A stretch of DNA of 19,612 nt from JBNKDD01 sp050288085. GTDB lineage: Bacteria; Chloroflexota; Anaerolineae; Aggregatilineales; UBA3940. Position numbers and translations under genes: made by a program. Positions 7,562 through 14,762 of the stretch are shown piece after piece; position 1 is the first letter of the stretch, and the number at the start of each line of letters is the position of its first letter. Under the pieces are notes generated by a model, which had not been told where the DNA came from, searched no databases, and saw nothing but the letters and a program-made list of their open reading frames with translations. Location: contig JBNKDD010000088.1 of the NCBI GenBank assembly GCA_050288085.1, positions 1-19,612 of the forward strand, given 5' to 3'.

Positions 7562-8686
7562 ATGACGACAAAAACTACAACTTCGCCGCGCCGCATACGC
7601 TTACCATTCAGGGTTACACTGGAGCAGCGGCTGGATATCCCCGCATGGATTCCGATTGCGACCTCAGTTGGCTCGGTAGTTGTCGCCCTGATCCTGGGAG
7701 GGATTATCTTCTTGCTGGCAGGCGGCAATCCGATCCGTTCCTATGGTTACATTTACCGGGCGGCTTTTGGGAGTTGGGGGCAGTTCAATGATACGATGAT
7801 CAAAGCCAGCCCCTTGATCCTGGTGGGCCTCGCCTGCGCGGTGTCTTTCCGAATGCGGCTGTGGAATATCGGCGCTGAGGGGCAGTTGTTCATGGGGGCC
7901 TGGGCCGCCAGTGCGGTTGTCCTGCTGCCGATCCTGCCACCGGAGACTCCCCGCTGGATTTTTATCCCGGTGATGCTGGTTGCCGGATTTATTGGCGGTG
8001 CTCTATGGGGCTTTGTGCCGGGGTTCTTGAAAGCGCGATTAAATGTCAATGAGATCATCACCAGCTTGATGATGAACTACATTGCATTCTCCTGGACTAA
8101 CTACTGGATATTCGCTGAATGGAGCGAAAGCGGTTTCCAGATGTCGCCGCAGTTCCCTAAAACAGCCTGGCTGCCCCGTTTGACAGATTATGCCAAGCAG
8201 GTGAAAGCCTTCTCCGGTATGACCATCCACCTGGGGCTGGTTTTTGGTTTGCTGGCCGTTGTGGTAGTCTGGTTTATTCTCTACCGCAGCCGGTGGGGAT
8301 ATGAGATCCGCCTGATCGGTGACAATCCAAAGGCCGCCAAATACGCCGGGTTGAACATCGTCCGCAATACGGTGCTGGTAATGATGCTCTCCGGTGGGCT
8401 GGCAGGGATTGCAGGCATGGCGGAGATTACGGGAGTGGTTCATCGCTTCCAGCAGAGTATCTCTCCCGGATACGGCTTCACAGGTATTATCGTCGCCTGG
8501 TTAGCCAAGCTCAATCCTTTTGCCGTGATCCTGGTCTCTATTCTATTTGGTGCCCTGATCCTGGCCGGGAGGGAAATCCAACCGGCGGGAATTTCGCTGT
8601 TGCTGCAGGGCACGGTTCTATTTTGCATTATTAGCAGCGAGATGCTGGTCCGCTACCGGGTCAGAATCCGGCGGCAGGAGGCATAA
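7562..8686 (+). CDS. BMP-type nucleoside ABC importer permease (first)
   Basis: This is a 374-residue membrane permease of the branched-chain/ribose type family (BPD_transp_2), similar in layout to NupP/YufP. A short cytoplasmic N-terminus of about 30 residues is followed by several hydrophobic helices, starting with a segment near residues 35-58. The conserved SFRMRLWNIGAEGQLFMGA block and the MLSGGLAGIAGMAEI and GYGFTGIIVAWLAKLNP segments are typical. The ATG lies 2 bases after the ATPase stop, with GGGGAG (7549-7554) overlapping the upstream gene, so translation is coupled. It should pair with the next gene product to form the channel. Confidence 0.92.
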   Translation: MTTKTTTSPRRIRLPFRVTLEQRLDIPAWIPIATSVGSVVVALILGGIIFLLAGGNPIRSYGYIYRAAFGSWGQFNDTMIKASPLILVGLACAVSFRMRLWNIGAEGQLFMGAWAASAVVLLPILPPETPRWIFIPVMLVAGFIGGALWGFVPGFLKARLNVNEIITSLMMNYIAFSWTNYWIFAEWSESGFQMSPQFPKTAWLPRLTDYAKQVKAFSGMTIHLGLVFGLLAVVVVWFILYRSRWGYEIRLIGDNPKAAKYAGLNIVRNTVLVMMLSGGLAGIAGMAEITGVVHRFQQSISPGYGFTGIIVAWLAKLNPFAVILVSILFGALILAGREIQPAGISLLLQGTVLFCIISSEMLVRYRVRIRRQEA

Positions 8687-8689
8687 CTC

Positions 8690-9658
8690 ATGGACCCCAT
8701 TATCATTATGCATGCCGGGGTAGCGACAGGCACCGTGCTTTTGTTTGCTACGCTCGGAGAGATATTTACCGAACGCGCCGGAGTCTTGAACTTGGGCGTG
8801 GAAGGGATGATGCTGATCGGTGCTATGGCCGGTTTCAGTGTTGCAGTCAGCACCGGCAATCCCTGGATAGCCCTGGTGGTCGCGATGCTGGCCGGAGGTG
8901 TCCTATCGATGGCTCACGGGCTGGTCACGATCCAGTTTCGGGCCGACCAGGTGGTGAGCGGTCTATCCCTCACTTTTCTGGGAACCGGTATCAGCCTGGT
9001 GTTGGGCGAGGGCCTGAGTGATGCGGGCGCTATCTCGCAGCTTCCGGTCTTCGATATCCCGCTGCTAGCCAAAATCCCGGTGATCGGCCCTACCCTTTTC
9101 GAGCATCATTCGGTTCTTACCTATTTTGGTTACCTGTTGATTCCGGCGGCGTGGTACTTCATCAATCGCACCCGCCCAGGATTGCATCTCCGGGCGGTGG
9201 GTGAATATCCGGCGGCGGCTGACGCGCTGGGGATCAACGTTTACCGGCTGCGGTATCTCTATGTCTTTGTCGGGGGGATGCTATGCGGATTGGCCGGGGC
9301 GACTCTCAGCCTGGCGATCTCACCGGGCTGGTTCAGTGAGAAAACAACCGGCGGCCTCGGCTGGATCGCGGTCGGGTTGGTGATCTTCGCCCAGTGGAAT
9401 CCCTACCGGGCGGCGCTCGGTTCGTTCCTGTTCGGAGCCTTGCGGCGTCTGACGCTTGACTTGCAAGGGCCGGAGACGATCCTGGGACTGCGCAATCCGG
9501 TCTTTCATAATCCCTACCTGGGGTTTTTCCTGGATATGATCCCATTTATCTTTGTGATCGTGGTGCTGGTGATCGGTTCTCGTGAGGCACTGCGAAAACG
9601 CCTGGGTGCACCTGCCGCGCTGGGCTTGCCCTATATTCGCGGCGAACGCGGACTTTAA
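8690..9658 (+). CDS. BMP-type nucleoside ABC importer permease (second)
   Basis: This is the partner permease, 322 residues, similar in layout to NupQ/YufQ. The conserved block LGEIFTERAGVLNLGVEGMMLIGAM near the N-terminus is hallmark sequence, followed by a PGLHLRAVGEYPAAADALGI loop and the hydrophobic C-terminal helices. The ATG at 8690 is 3 bases after the upstream stop and is preceded by a perfect AGGAGG (8676-8681). It is the last gene of the importer operon; a terminator follows at 9675-9709. Confidence 0.92.
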   Translation: MDPIIIMHAGVATGTVLLFATLGEIFTERAGVLNLGVEGMMLIGAMAGFSVAVSTGNPWIALVVAMLAGGVLSMAHGLVTIQFRADQVVSGLSLTFLGTGISLVLGEGLSDAGAISQLPVFDIPLLAKIPVIGPTLFEHHSVLTYFGYLLIPAAWYFINRTRPGLHLRAVGEYPAAADALGINVYRLRYLYVFVGGMLCGLAGATLSLAISPGWFSEKTTGGLGWIAVGLVIFAQWNPYRAALGSFLFGALRRLTLDLQGPETILGLRNPVFHNPYLGFFLDMIPFIFVIVVLVIGSREALRKRLGAPAALGLPYIRGERGL

Positions 9659-9674
9659 CTTTAATCTAATAACA

Positions 9675-9709
9675 GGGGCGGGCTGCCGGATGCCTGCCCT
9701 ACTTCTTTT
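9675..9709 (+). terminator. Rho-independent terminator of the importer operon
   Basis: GGGCGGGC (9676-9683) pairs with GCCTGCCC (9692-9699), with one G-U pair and an 8-base loop. It is followed by ACTTCTTTTA. It lies 17 bases after the stop of the second permease. Confidence 0.7.
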
Positions 9710-9761
9710 ATACTGCTGCAACAATATACCTCATAGGCTATCTGCTTCAATATTCAGGCTG

Positions 9762-9770
9762 TGGTATACT
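9762..9770 (+). promoter_or_regulatory. Extended -10 promoter candidate for the DUF429 gene
   Basis: TGGTATACT contains the extended -10 TG and a 5/6 hexamer TATACT (9765-9770). No good -35 lies 17 bases upstream, which extended -10 promoters tolerate. The leader to the ATG at 9880 would be about 100 nt. Confidence 0.4.
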
Positions 9771-9850
9771 GAAAAATAAGGGGGGAGGTTTTAGCATACT
9801 AACTAAACCGGTATGATTTTAATCTCCATTTTCATATATCAAACATGGCT

Positions 9851-9870
9851 GGCATATATGCCTGATCAGG
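9851..9870 (+). promoter_or_regulatory. Two overlapping palindromes directly upstream of the DUF429 start
   Basis: GGCATATATGCC (9851-9862) is a perfect 12-bp palindrome and CCTGATCAGG (9861-9870) a perfect 10-bp one; they share two bases. The second also supplies the AGG of the likely ribosome binding site. Candidate roles are an operator for a dimeric regulator or an RNA fold that hides the ribosome site. Confidence 0.45.
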
Positions 9871-9879
9871 GCAAATCAC

Positions 9880-10641
9880 ATGGCAGATAAACCTGTTTTC
9901 ATCGGCGTCGATCCGACCAGCGGCTCACGCCCCATGACCTATGCGGTGCTCAATGAAAATCTGGATATCGAGACGGTTGGCGATAGCACTTTTGATGAGA
10001 TGGTCGAAATCATCACTTCCTTTCCGGTTGTGACATGTGCTATCGATGCGCCCAATAGTTATAACAAGGGCTTGTTGGCCGATCCAGATTACCGGGAACG
10101 GGTAGGACTGAGTCCAGGGCGGCATAATTACGAAGACTATCGCGTTTGCGAGTACGAGCTTCGGCGGCGGAGAATCGGTATTTACAATACCCCCCGCGAT
10201 CAGGAACAAGCCAGGGATTGGATTCAGGAGGGCTGGCGGCTCTATCAAAAACTGCGTGAGGCTGACTTTGTTGACTACCCACGACCGGGTAATCGCAGAT
10301 TGCTGGAGACACATCCTCACGCCGCTTTCACCGTTCTGGTTGGAAGCCGTCCCTACCGGAAAACCAGTTTGGAAGGTCGGGTTCAACGTCAGCTTGTTTT
10401 GCACGAGGAAGGGATCGGGGTGCCGGATGCCATGCAAGTATTCATCGAATGGACTCGGCACCGTTTCCTGACCGGGCAGTTAGAGACTGACCGAATTTAT
10501 GAGCATGATCAGCTTGATGCTATTGTCGCGGCTTATGTCGCTTATCTCGCGGAGCGGGAGCCGGGTAATATTACCACGCTCGGTGATCCGACAGAGGGAC
10601 AAATAGTCATACCTGTTGAGCAATTGCGGGATTCGTATTGA
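9880..10641 (+). CDS. DUF429 family protein
   Basis: This 253-residue protein belongs to DUF429, a family with a predicted RNase H-like fold and no settled function. Visible family marks are FIGVDPTSGSRP at the N-terminus (first acidic strand D11), CAIDAPNSYNKG (about residues 53-64), RLLETHPHAAF (about 144-154) and the C-terminal HDQLDAIVAAYVAYLAE helix. The conserved Asp and Glu residues could form a metal site like that of RNase H-fold nucleases, but activity is not shown by sequence. It sits alone between a terminator and the DinB gene, and appears monocistronic or co-transcribed with the DinB gene. Confidence 0.8.
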   Translation: MADKPVFIGVDPTSGSRPMTYAVLNENLDIETVGDSTFDEMVEIITSFPVVTCAIDAPNSYNKGLLADPDYRERVGLSPGRHNYEDYRVCEYELRRRRIGIYNTPRDQEQARDWIQEGWRLYQKLREADFVDYPRPGNRRLLETHPHAAFTVLVGSRPYRKTSLEGRVQRQLVLHEEGIGVPDAMQVFIEWTRHRFLTGQLETDRIYEHDQLDAIVAAYVAYLAEREPGNITTLGDPTEGQIVIPVEQLRDSY

Positions 10642-10669
10642 AGTTAGTCTTTCGTCAATAAAGCGATTA

Positions 10670-10703
10670 TGCTATAGTAGATTTGCCTGGTAGGCTTGCA
10701 AGC
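10670..10703 (+). promoter_or_regulatory. Extended -10 promoter candidate with downstream palindrome (DinB gene)
   Basis: TGCTATAGT (10670-10678) is an extended -10 with hexamer TATAGT. Sixteen bases after it lies GCTTGCAAGC (10694-10703), a perfect palindrome positioned where a repressor would block elongation. The DinB ATG is at 10727, with AAAGG near 10713-10717. Confidence 0.4.
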
Positions 10704-10726
10704 AGTCTTGTGAAAGGCTCTATATT

Positions 10727-11248
10727 ATGGAGAATGTACGCCAACGCCTCACCGAAACAGAAACTTATATAAGTTTGCTGCGCCAACGCCGTCAGGAAGT
10801 GCGACATGTGTTGGATGGTCTTTCTTCCCAGGCCCTCAACTGGTTACCCATTCCCCATAGCAAAGGTGAACCCAAAGTTACCAACTCACTTTACCAATTA
10901 GGCTATCATTGCATTGTCACCGAAGTGGATTGGCGTCGGCATATTGCATACCGGCTGGGGTTGATCACGCGTGAGGAAGAATTGCGCGGGTTCGAGGAGG
11001 GGGAGTTCGAAGTAACTGCCGAGAATCCTTCCCGAATCTTTGAACGGTTAGAGCGTGATGGGCGCGAAACCGATCACTTTGTGAGTCGCCTGACCGATGG
11101 CGAGTTGGCCGTGACGTGGTTAAATGCCCGCAATGAGGCTCGAAGTGTGCGCTGGATTCTGGGTCATATCATTGCGCATTATGGTGAGCATATCGGACAG
11201 ATGGCGCTTACCCGCCAGTTATGGGAAAAACAATTTGGCGGTGGCTGA
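10727..11248 (+). CDS. DinB-like four-helix metal-binding protein
   Basis: This 173-residue, mostly helical protein belongs to the DinB/YfiT-like superfamily. The usual metal triad appears as H61 in the YHCIVTEVDW helix, and H151 and H155 in HIIAHYGEHIGQM. Members include bacillithiol and mycothiol-dependent transferases as well as many proteins of unknown function; the substrate here cannot be told. The name DinB here means the B. subtilis damage-induced fold, not E. coli DNA polymerase IV. It has its own promoter candidate and is followed by a strong terminator. Confidence 0.8.
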   Translation: MENVRQRLTETETYISLLRQRRQEVRHVLDGLSSQALNWLPIPHSKGEPKVTNSLYQLGYHCIVTEVDWRRHIAYRLGLITREEELRGFEEGEFEVTAENPSRIFERLERDGRETDHFVSRLTDGELAVTWLNARNEARSVRWILGHIIAHYGEHIGQMALTRQLWEKQFGGG

Positions 11249-11271
11249 CGGACAGCCCCTTTGATCCTATT

Positions 11272-11323
11272 GGCTCCGGCTGATATTTGCACTCGCAATG
11301 GGCAGTTCCGGAGTCTTTTGTTT
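11272..11323 (+). terminator. Long intrinsic terminator between the DinB-like and YjbQ genes
   Basis: GGCTCCGG (11272-11279) pairs with CCGGAGTC (11308-11315) with one G-U pair. The stem continues as CTG/CAG (11280-11282 with 11303-11305) and is capped by TTGC-ACTC-GCAA (11287-11298). TTTTGTTT follows at 11316-11323. It overlaps any upstream extension of the YjbQ frame, which argues for the ATG at 11335. Confidence 0.7.
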
Positions 11324-11334
11324 GCGAGGTCCAG

Positions 11335-11751
11335 ATGGTCATCACCAAAGCACTTGAGATTAAAACGCGCGGCAATGCCGATATCCACGATATCACCGAT
11401 CAGGTGGCCCAACGGGTGTTGGAAAGCGAATTGGACAACGGCATCGTGACCATTTTTGTGTCGGGGTCAACCGGTGCTTTGACGACTATCGAATATGAGA
11501 GTGGGGCGCTGTCAGATTTCCAGCGGCTGTTTGATGAGATCGTCGATCCAAAGCGCGATTACCAGCACAATCTACGCTGGCATGATGGCAACGGTCACAG
11601 CCATGTCCGCGCTGCCCTGCTCGGCCCCAGTTTGACTATCCCCTTTGTTGACCGCCGGTTGACGCTCGGAACCTGGCAGCAAATTATCCTGGTTGATTTC
11701 GATAATCGCCCTCGCCAGCGCAAACTGGTCGTTCAGATCATGGGGGAGTAA
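11335..11751 (+). CDS. yjbQ: YjbQ / UPF0047 family protein
   Basis: This 138-residue protein is a full-length YjbQ (UPF0047, TIGR00149). Family landmarks are all present: ADIHDITDQV near the N-terminus, FVSGSTGALTTIEYE, the YQHNLRWHDGNGHSHVRAAL block with conserved histidines, LGPSLTIPF, LTLGTWQQIILVDFD and the RKLVVQIMGE ending. E. coli YjbQ has weak thiamine-phosphate synthase activity reported for the family, but the physiological role is uncertain. The frame is open to a TTG at 11287, inside the terminator; the ATG at 11335 matches the family start and has GAGG at 11326-11329. No obvious promoter fits in the 11 bases between terminator and start. Confidence 0.93.
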   Translation: MVITKALEIKTRGNADIHDITDQVAQRVLESELDNGIVTIFVSGSTGALTTIEYESGALSDFQRLFDEIVDPKRDYQHNLRWHDGNGHSHVRAALLGPSLTIPFVDRRLTLGTWQQIILVDFDNRPRQRKLVVQIMGE

Positions 11752-11758
11752 TCCCAGC

Positions 11759-12370
11759 GTGAAGATGAAGAAAGTCCTCGCTCATCCCCTCACCCGGATC
11801 ATAGCGGCGGTGCTGCTGGTCGGTGTATCCGTCTATTTGCTGTCCAGTGTCTACCGCCGGGTTAAAACACCGCTTCAACTGCTGGGGCGGTCGGTTACGG
11901 TCGAGGGTGTGGTGACCGAAAAGCGGGTCGAAAAACAGCCTGACCGGTTCCTGCCGTTTGATCCGGTGGCCTATGTGGTGCGGTATGCCTATCCGAACGC
12001 TCAGGGCCAAATGCGTACCGGTGAACAGCCCGTCACGCGGGCGGTTTTCAATCGCCTGGATTCGCCGGGCACCACCGCCCCGGTAACCTTTAGCCTGGAT
12101 AAGCCTGGTCTGAGCGCAGTTGATCCGCATCTGACTTTCCCCGGAAGTTCCGGCTGGCGATTGGGAATCGGCTTCTGCCTACTGACCGTGGCGGTTGGCA
12201 TCTTCCCGATCAAAGAACTACTGGCGCTGGTGCCAGGTAGGGCAGAGCTAACTGATCAGGAAGATTCAGTGGCTCGCGAATTGGTGCCGGAGGATTTACC
12301 TCTCTCCCCCTCTGATGAGCCTGTGGATCTGCCCGAAGAGGACATTATTAGCGACGGTGGGGAAGTGTGA
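11759..12370 (+). CDS. Two-TM membrane protein, DUF3592-like
   Basis: This is a membrane protein of about 203 residues. One hydrophobic helix lies near residues 10-30 and a second near 137-160 (GIGFCLLTVAVGIF). Between them is an extracytoplasmic domain of about 100 residues with TVEGVVTEKRVEK, a YVVRYAYPNAQGQ strand and VTFSLDKPGLSAVDP. This is the layout of DUF3592 proteins, whose function is unknown. The C-terminal 45 residues are strongly acidic and proline-rich, likely disordered. The start is a choice: the GTG at 11759 is 10 bases after GGGGGAG (11742-11748), while the ATG at 11765 lies two codons downstream. The gene probably shares a transcript with yjbQ and converges on rlmB with one base between stops. 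Confidence 0.65.
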   Translation: MKMKKVLAHPLTRIIAAVLLVGVSVYLLSSVYRRVKTPLQLLGRSVTVEGVVTEKRVEKQPDRFLPFDPVAYVVRYAYPNAQGQMRTGEQPVTRAVFNRLDSPGTTAPVTFSLDKPGLSAVDPHLTFPGSSGWRLGIGFCLLTVAVGIFPIKELLALVPGRAELTDQEDSVARELVPEDLPLSPSDEPVDLPEEDIISDGGEV

Positions 12371-12371
12371 T

Positions 12372-13121
12372 TTACTGAAATTGGCGGGCCTGCCATGCGG
12401 CGTATAAGGCCAGGCTGCCTGCCACCGATGCGTTGAGGCTTTCGATCTGTCCGCGCATCGGCAGGTAGATAATAAAATCGCAGGTTTCACGCACCAGGCG
12501 GCGAAGTCCATCTCCCTCACTACCGACTACCAGACCAAGACCACCTTTCAGATTAGCCTGATCATAGCGGGTGGCATCCTCTCCCATGTCGAGTCCGGCC
12601 AGCCAGACATCATTTTGCTGAAGGGTTTTCATCGCCTGGACTAAATTGGTGACACGGGCAACGTTAAGATGTTCGACTGCCCCGGATGATGCGCTGGTCA
12701 CTGCCGGGGTGATGCTGGCCCCGCGCCGCTCCTGGAGAACCACGCCGTGTATGCCGACTGCCTCTGCCGTCCGCAGCAGTGTCCCGACGTTCTGCACATC
12801 CTGGAGGAGGTCAAGGAGCAGGATAAACGGCGGTTGGTCGCGCTTCTCAGCTACTGCAAGAATGGCTTCCAATGTGCTGTATGGATAGGGATCGACTTCA
12901 AGGCCAATGCCCTGGTGATTGATTCCACGCAGACGGGAGTCGAGTTCTTCGCGACGGGTAACTTTGACCGGCACATTGCGAGCTTGTGCCTGCCGGGTGA
13001 TTTGCTGGCCGATCTCCGATCGGTCAGCCTGCTCAGAGATGATCAGCCGCCTGATCACGCGCCGCCCGGCACGAAGTGTCTCGTAAACCGGGCGGCGGCC
13101 ATAAAGGATTTCCTGGCTCAT
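12372..13121 (-). CDS. rlmB: 23S rRNA (guanosine-2'-O)-methyltransferase RlmB-like
   Basis: This 249-residue SPOUT methyltransferase is predicted to methylate the ribose of G2251 in 23S rRNA with S-adenosylmethionine. Residues about 5-75 form the SpoU substrate-binding domain (ILYGRRPVYETLRAG); the catalytic SpoU domain follows. Knot motifs are DVQNVGTLLRTA (108-119; N111 and R117), GSEGDGLRRL (200-209; E202) and LPMRGQIESLNASVAG (220-235; N230). Motif 1 has DVQN where DPQN or DPHN is more common. The ATG is 6 bases after the cysS stop and lacks a clear Shine-Dalgarno, so coupling to cysS translation is likely. Related TrmH-family enzymes differ in target, so the exact base is inferred from family and from cysS linkage. 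Confidence 0.9.
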   Translation of the reverse strand: MSQEILYGRRPVYETLRAGRRVIRRLIISEQADRSEIGQQITRQAQARNVPVKVTRREELDSRLRGINHQGIGLEVDPYPYSTLEAILAVAEKRDQPPFILLLDLLQDVQNVGTLLRTAEAVGIHGVVLQERRGASITPAVTSASSGAVEHLNVARVTNLVQAMKTLQQNDVWLAGLDMGEDATRYDQANLKGGLGLVVGSEGDGLRRLVRETCDFIIYLPMRGQIESLNASVAGSLALYAAWQARQFQ

Positions 13122-13127
13122 AGCGGG

Positions 13128-14573
13128 TTAATCAAGCCGGTAGATGGTTCCATCCGGGCGATCTTCCAGGGTAACCCCCAGTTCGAGCAGTTGATCGCGT
13201 ATCCGGTCGGATTGTGCAAAATCTTTGTTGGCCCGTGCCTGGGCGCGGATTTCGATCAGGAGCTTGATCAGGCCATCCTGACGTTCGGCGCTGCCTCCGA
13301 TGGCGGCGGCTTCTTCGGGGACGATCCCTAACACATCACCGCCCAACTCCCGGTAGAAATTGTCAATCGACTCTAAAACCTGACGGCCAACGACCTCACC
13401 ACTGTTAAGCAGCTTGTTCACCTCGCGGGTGAATTCCTGGAGAACAGCAATCGCCTGCGGCGCGTTGAAATCGTCATCCATCGCTTCGATGAAGCGGGCT
13501 TTGTGTTCATCCAGCACACTCTGGAAGCCGGAGGCGGTGTCGCTGTCCGGTGCATCGGGTAAAGCCTGCCGGGTCAATTGGACAGCCCCCATGATGCGCT
13601 CCCAGCCTTTCTGAGCTGCCTGGAGCGCGGCGTCGCTGTAGTCAACCTGGCTGGTATAGTGGCTCGATAAGATAAAGGTGCGAATGGCTTCTGCCGGGAA
13701 CTGCTTCAGGGCGTCTTTGATGGTGACAAAGTTGCCCAGGCTCTTGCTCATCTTTTCGCCGTTGATAGTCAGCGAGCCGGTCAGCAACCAGTAATTAGCA
13801 AAGGGTTTGTCATGCAAGGCTTCTGACTGGGCGATCTCGCATTCGTTGTGCGGGAACTGGTTTTCCAGGCCGCCGCCATGAATGTCAAAAGTCTCGCCCA
13901 GATATTTCTGTGCCATAGCCGAGCATTCGACGTGCCAGCCAGGGAAGCCCCTTCCCCAGGGACTATCCCACTGCATCAGGTGTTCCGGTTCAGCATGTCG
14001 CCACAATGCGAAATCTGACGGGTGGCGCTTGTCTGAGGCAACGATTTGGCGGTCGCTTTGTAGATCGTCCAGCCGCCGACCGGATAGTTTGCCGTACTCT
14101 TCGAAGCTGGTCACGTCAAAGTACACATCACCGGATTCGGTCACATAGGCATGGCCCTTGTCGATCAAGCCCTGCGACATGACAATCTGCTCCGGTACAT
14201 GTCCGCTGGCACGCGGTGAGATATCAGGCCGGGTAACTTTCAGGGCGTCCATGTCCTCAAAATACGAGCGCGTATAAGTCTCGACAACCTCCATCGGCTC
14301 AAGACTGAGCGCTCCTGCTTTCTTCAGGATGCGGTCTTCACCGGTATCAAGCATGTGTCCCACATCGGTGATGTTCTGAACATAGCGCACCCGGTAACCC
14401 TTGTAGCGTAAATAGCGTACGATCACGTCAAAAGCGACGTAAGTCTTAGCATGCCCGATATGAGCATGGTCGTAAACGGTCGGGCCGCATACATATATTT
14501 TGACCTGCCCTTCGACCAGGGGTGAAAAATCTTCTTTCTGGCGTGTTAGCCGGTTAAAAACCTGTAGGGCCAT
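13128..14573 (-). CDS. cysS: Cysteinyl-tRNA synthetase
   Basis: This class I synthetase attaches cysteine to tRNA-Cys in the cytoplasm. It has 481 residues, the normal length. The HIGH motif is at 38-41 and KMSKS at 274-278. The zinc ligands that select cysteine are visible: C29 (YVCGPTVYD), C217 (WHVECSAM), H242 and E246 (FPHNECEIAQ). The DALR anticodon-binding domain follows, ending in a short basic C-terminus with RDQLLELGVTLEDRPDGT. GAGAGG (14589-14584) lies 10 bases before the ATG, and a promoter candidate lies at 14618-14590. rlmB follows directly, forming a two-gene unit. Confidence 0.97.
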   Translation of the reverse strand: MALQVFNRLTRQKEDFSPLVEGQVKIYVCGPTVYDHAHIGHAKTYVAFDVIVRYLRYKGYRVRYVQNITDVGHMLDTGEDRILKKAGALSLEPMEVVETYTRSYFEDMDALKVTRPDISPRASGHVPEQIVMSQGLIDKGHAYVTESGDVYFDVTSFEEYGKLSGRRLDDLQSDRQIVASDKRHPSDFALWRHAEPEHLMQWDSPWGRGFPGWHVECSAMAQKYLGETFDIHGGGLENQFPHNECEIAQSEALHDKPFANYWLLTGSLTINGEKMSKSLGNFVTIKDALKQFPAEAIRTFILSSHYTSQVDYSDAALQAAQKGWERIMGAVQLTRQALPDAPDSDTASGFQSVLDEHKARFIEAMDDDFNAPQAIAVLQEFTREVNKLLNSGEVVGRQVLESIDNFYRELGGDVLGIVPEEAAAIGGSAERQDGLIKLLIEIRAQARANKDFAQSDRIRDQLLELGVTLEDRPDGTIYRLD

Positions 14574-14589
14574 TGGCGATAAACCTCTC

Positions 14590-14618
14590 TTTATAGTCGT
14601 TATAACTGTGTATCACAA
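14590..14618 (-). promoter_or_regulatory. Promoter candidate for cysS-rlmB
   Basis: On the minus strand TTGTGA (14618-14613) and TATAAA (14595-14590) are 17 bases apart. The -35 overlaps the T-run of the upstream terminator. The predicted start would leave a leader of under 15 nt, so the true start may lie elsewhere. Confidence 0.4.
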
Positions 14619-14648
14619 AATAAAACGCCCGCCGGTAAGGGGCGCGCG
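14617..14648 (-). terminator. Intrinsic terminator between yacL-like gene and cysS (minus strand)
   Basis: CGCGCGCC (14648-14641) pairs with GGCGGGCG (14633-14626) with one G-G mismatch, or CGCCC pairs with GGGCG in another register. TTTTATTTT (14625-14617) follows. It lies about 115 bases after the yacL-like stop. Confidence 0.65.
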
Positions 14649-14650
14649 CC

Positions 14651-14762
14651 GTTGCTCAAATCACGGGGAGATGCGCAGGTGTTAACCTGCATCAGGCGAC
14701 CCGTATCCTCCAGGCGCATTGGAAACAATATACGTACACATGCAGAGTCCCATGGTGCACCT
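14651..14762 (-). ncRNA. Candidate structured RNA or long 3' UTR between yacL-like gene and cysS
   Basis: On the minus strand ACGGG (14704-14700) pairs with CCCGT (14667-14663), enclosing GATG-CAGGT (14693-14685), a TAAC loop and ACCTG-CG-CATC (14680-14670). The terminator at 14648-14617 follows. No SRP, 6S, tmRNA or T-box consensus was recognised. It could be a small RNA, the yacL 3' UTR, or a leader of cysS. Confidence 0.35.

Noticed and set aside
12747..13331. 194-codon plus-strand reading frame opposite rlmB and cysS
   Set aside because: It is antisense to two strongly supported genes and has no recognisable domain; GC-rich coding regions often give such open frames.
14574..14762. T-box leader for cysS
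   Set aside because: The conserved T-box sequence (TGGNACCGCG-like) is missing, although the terminator position would fit.
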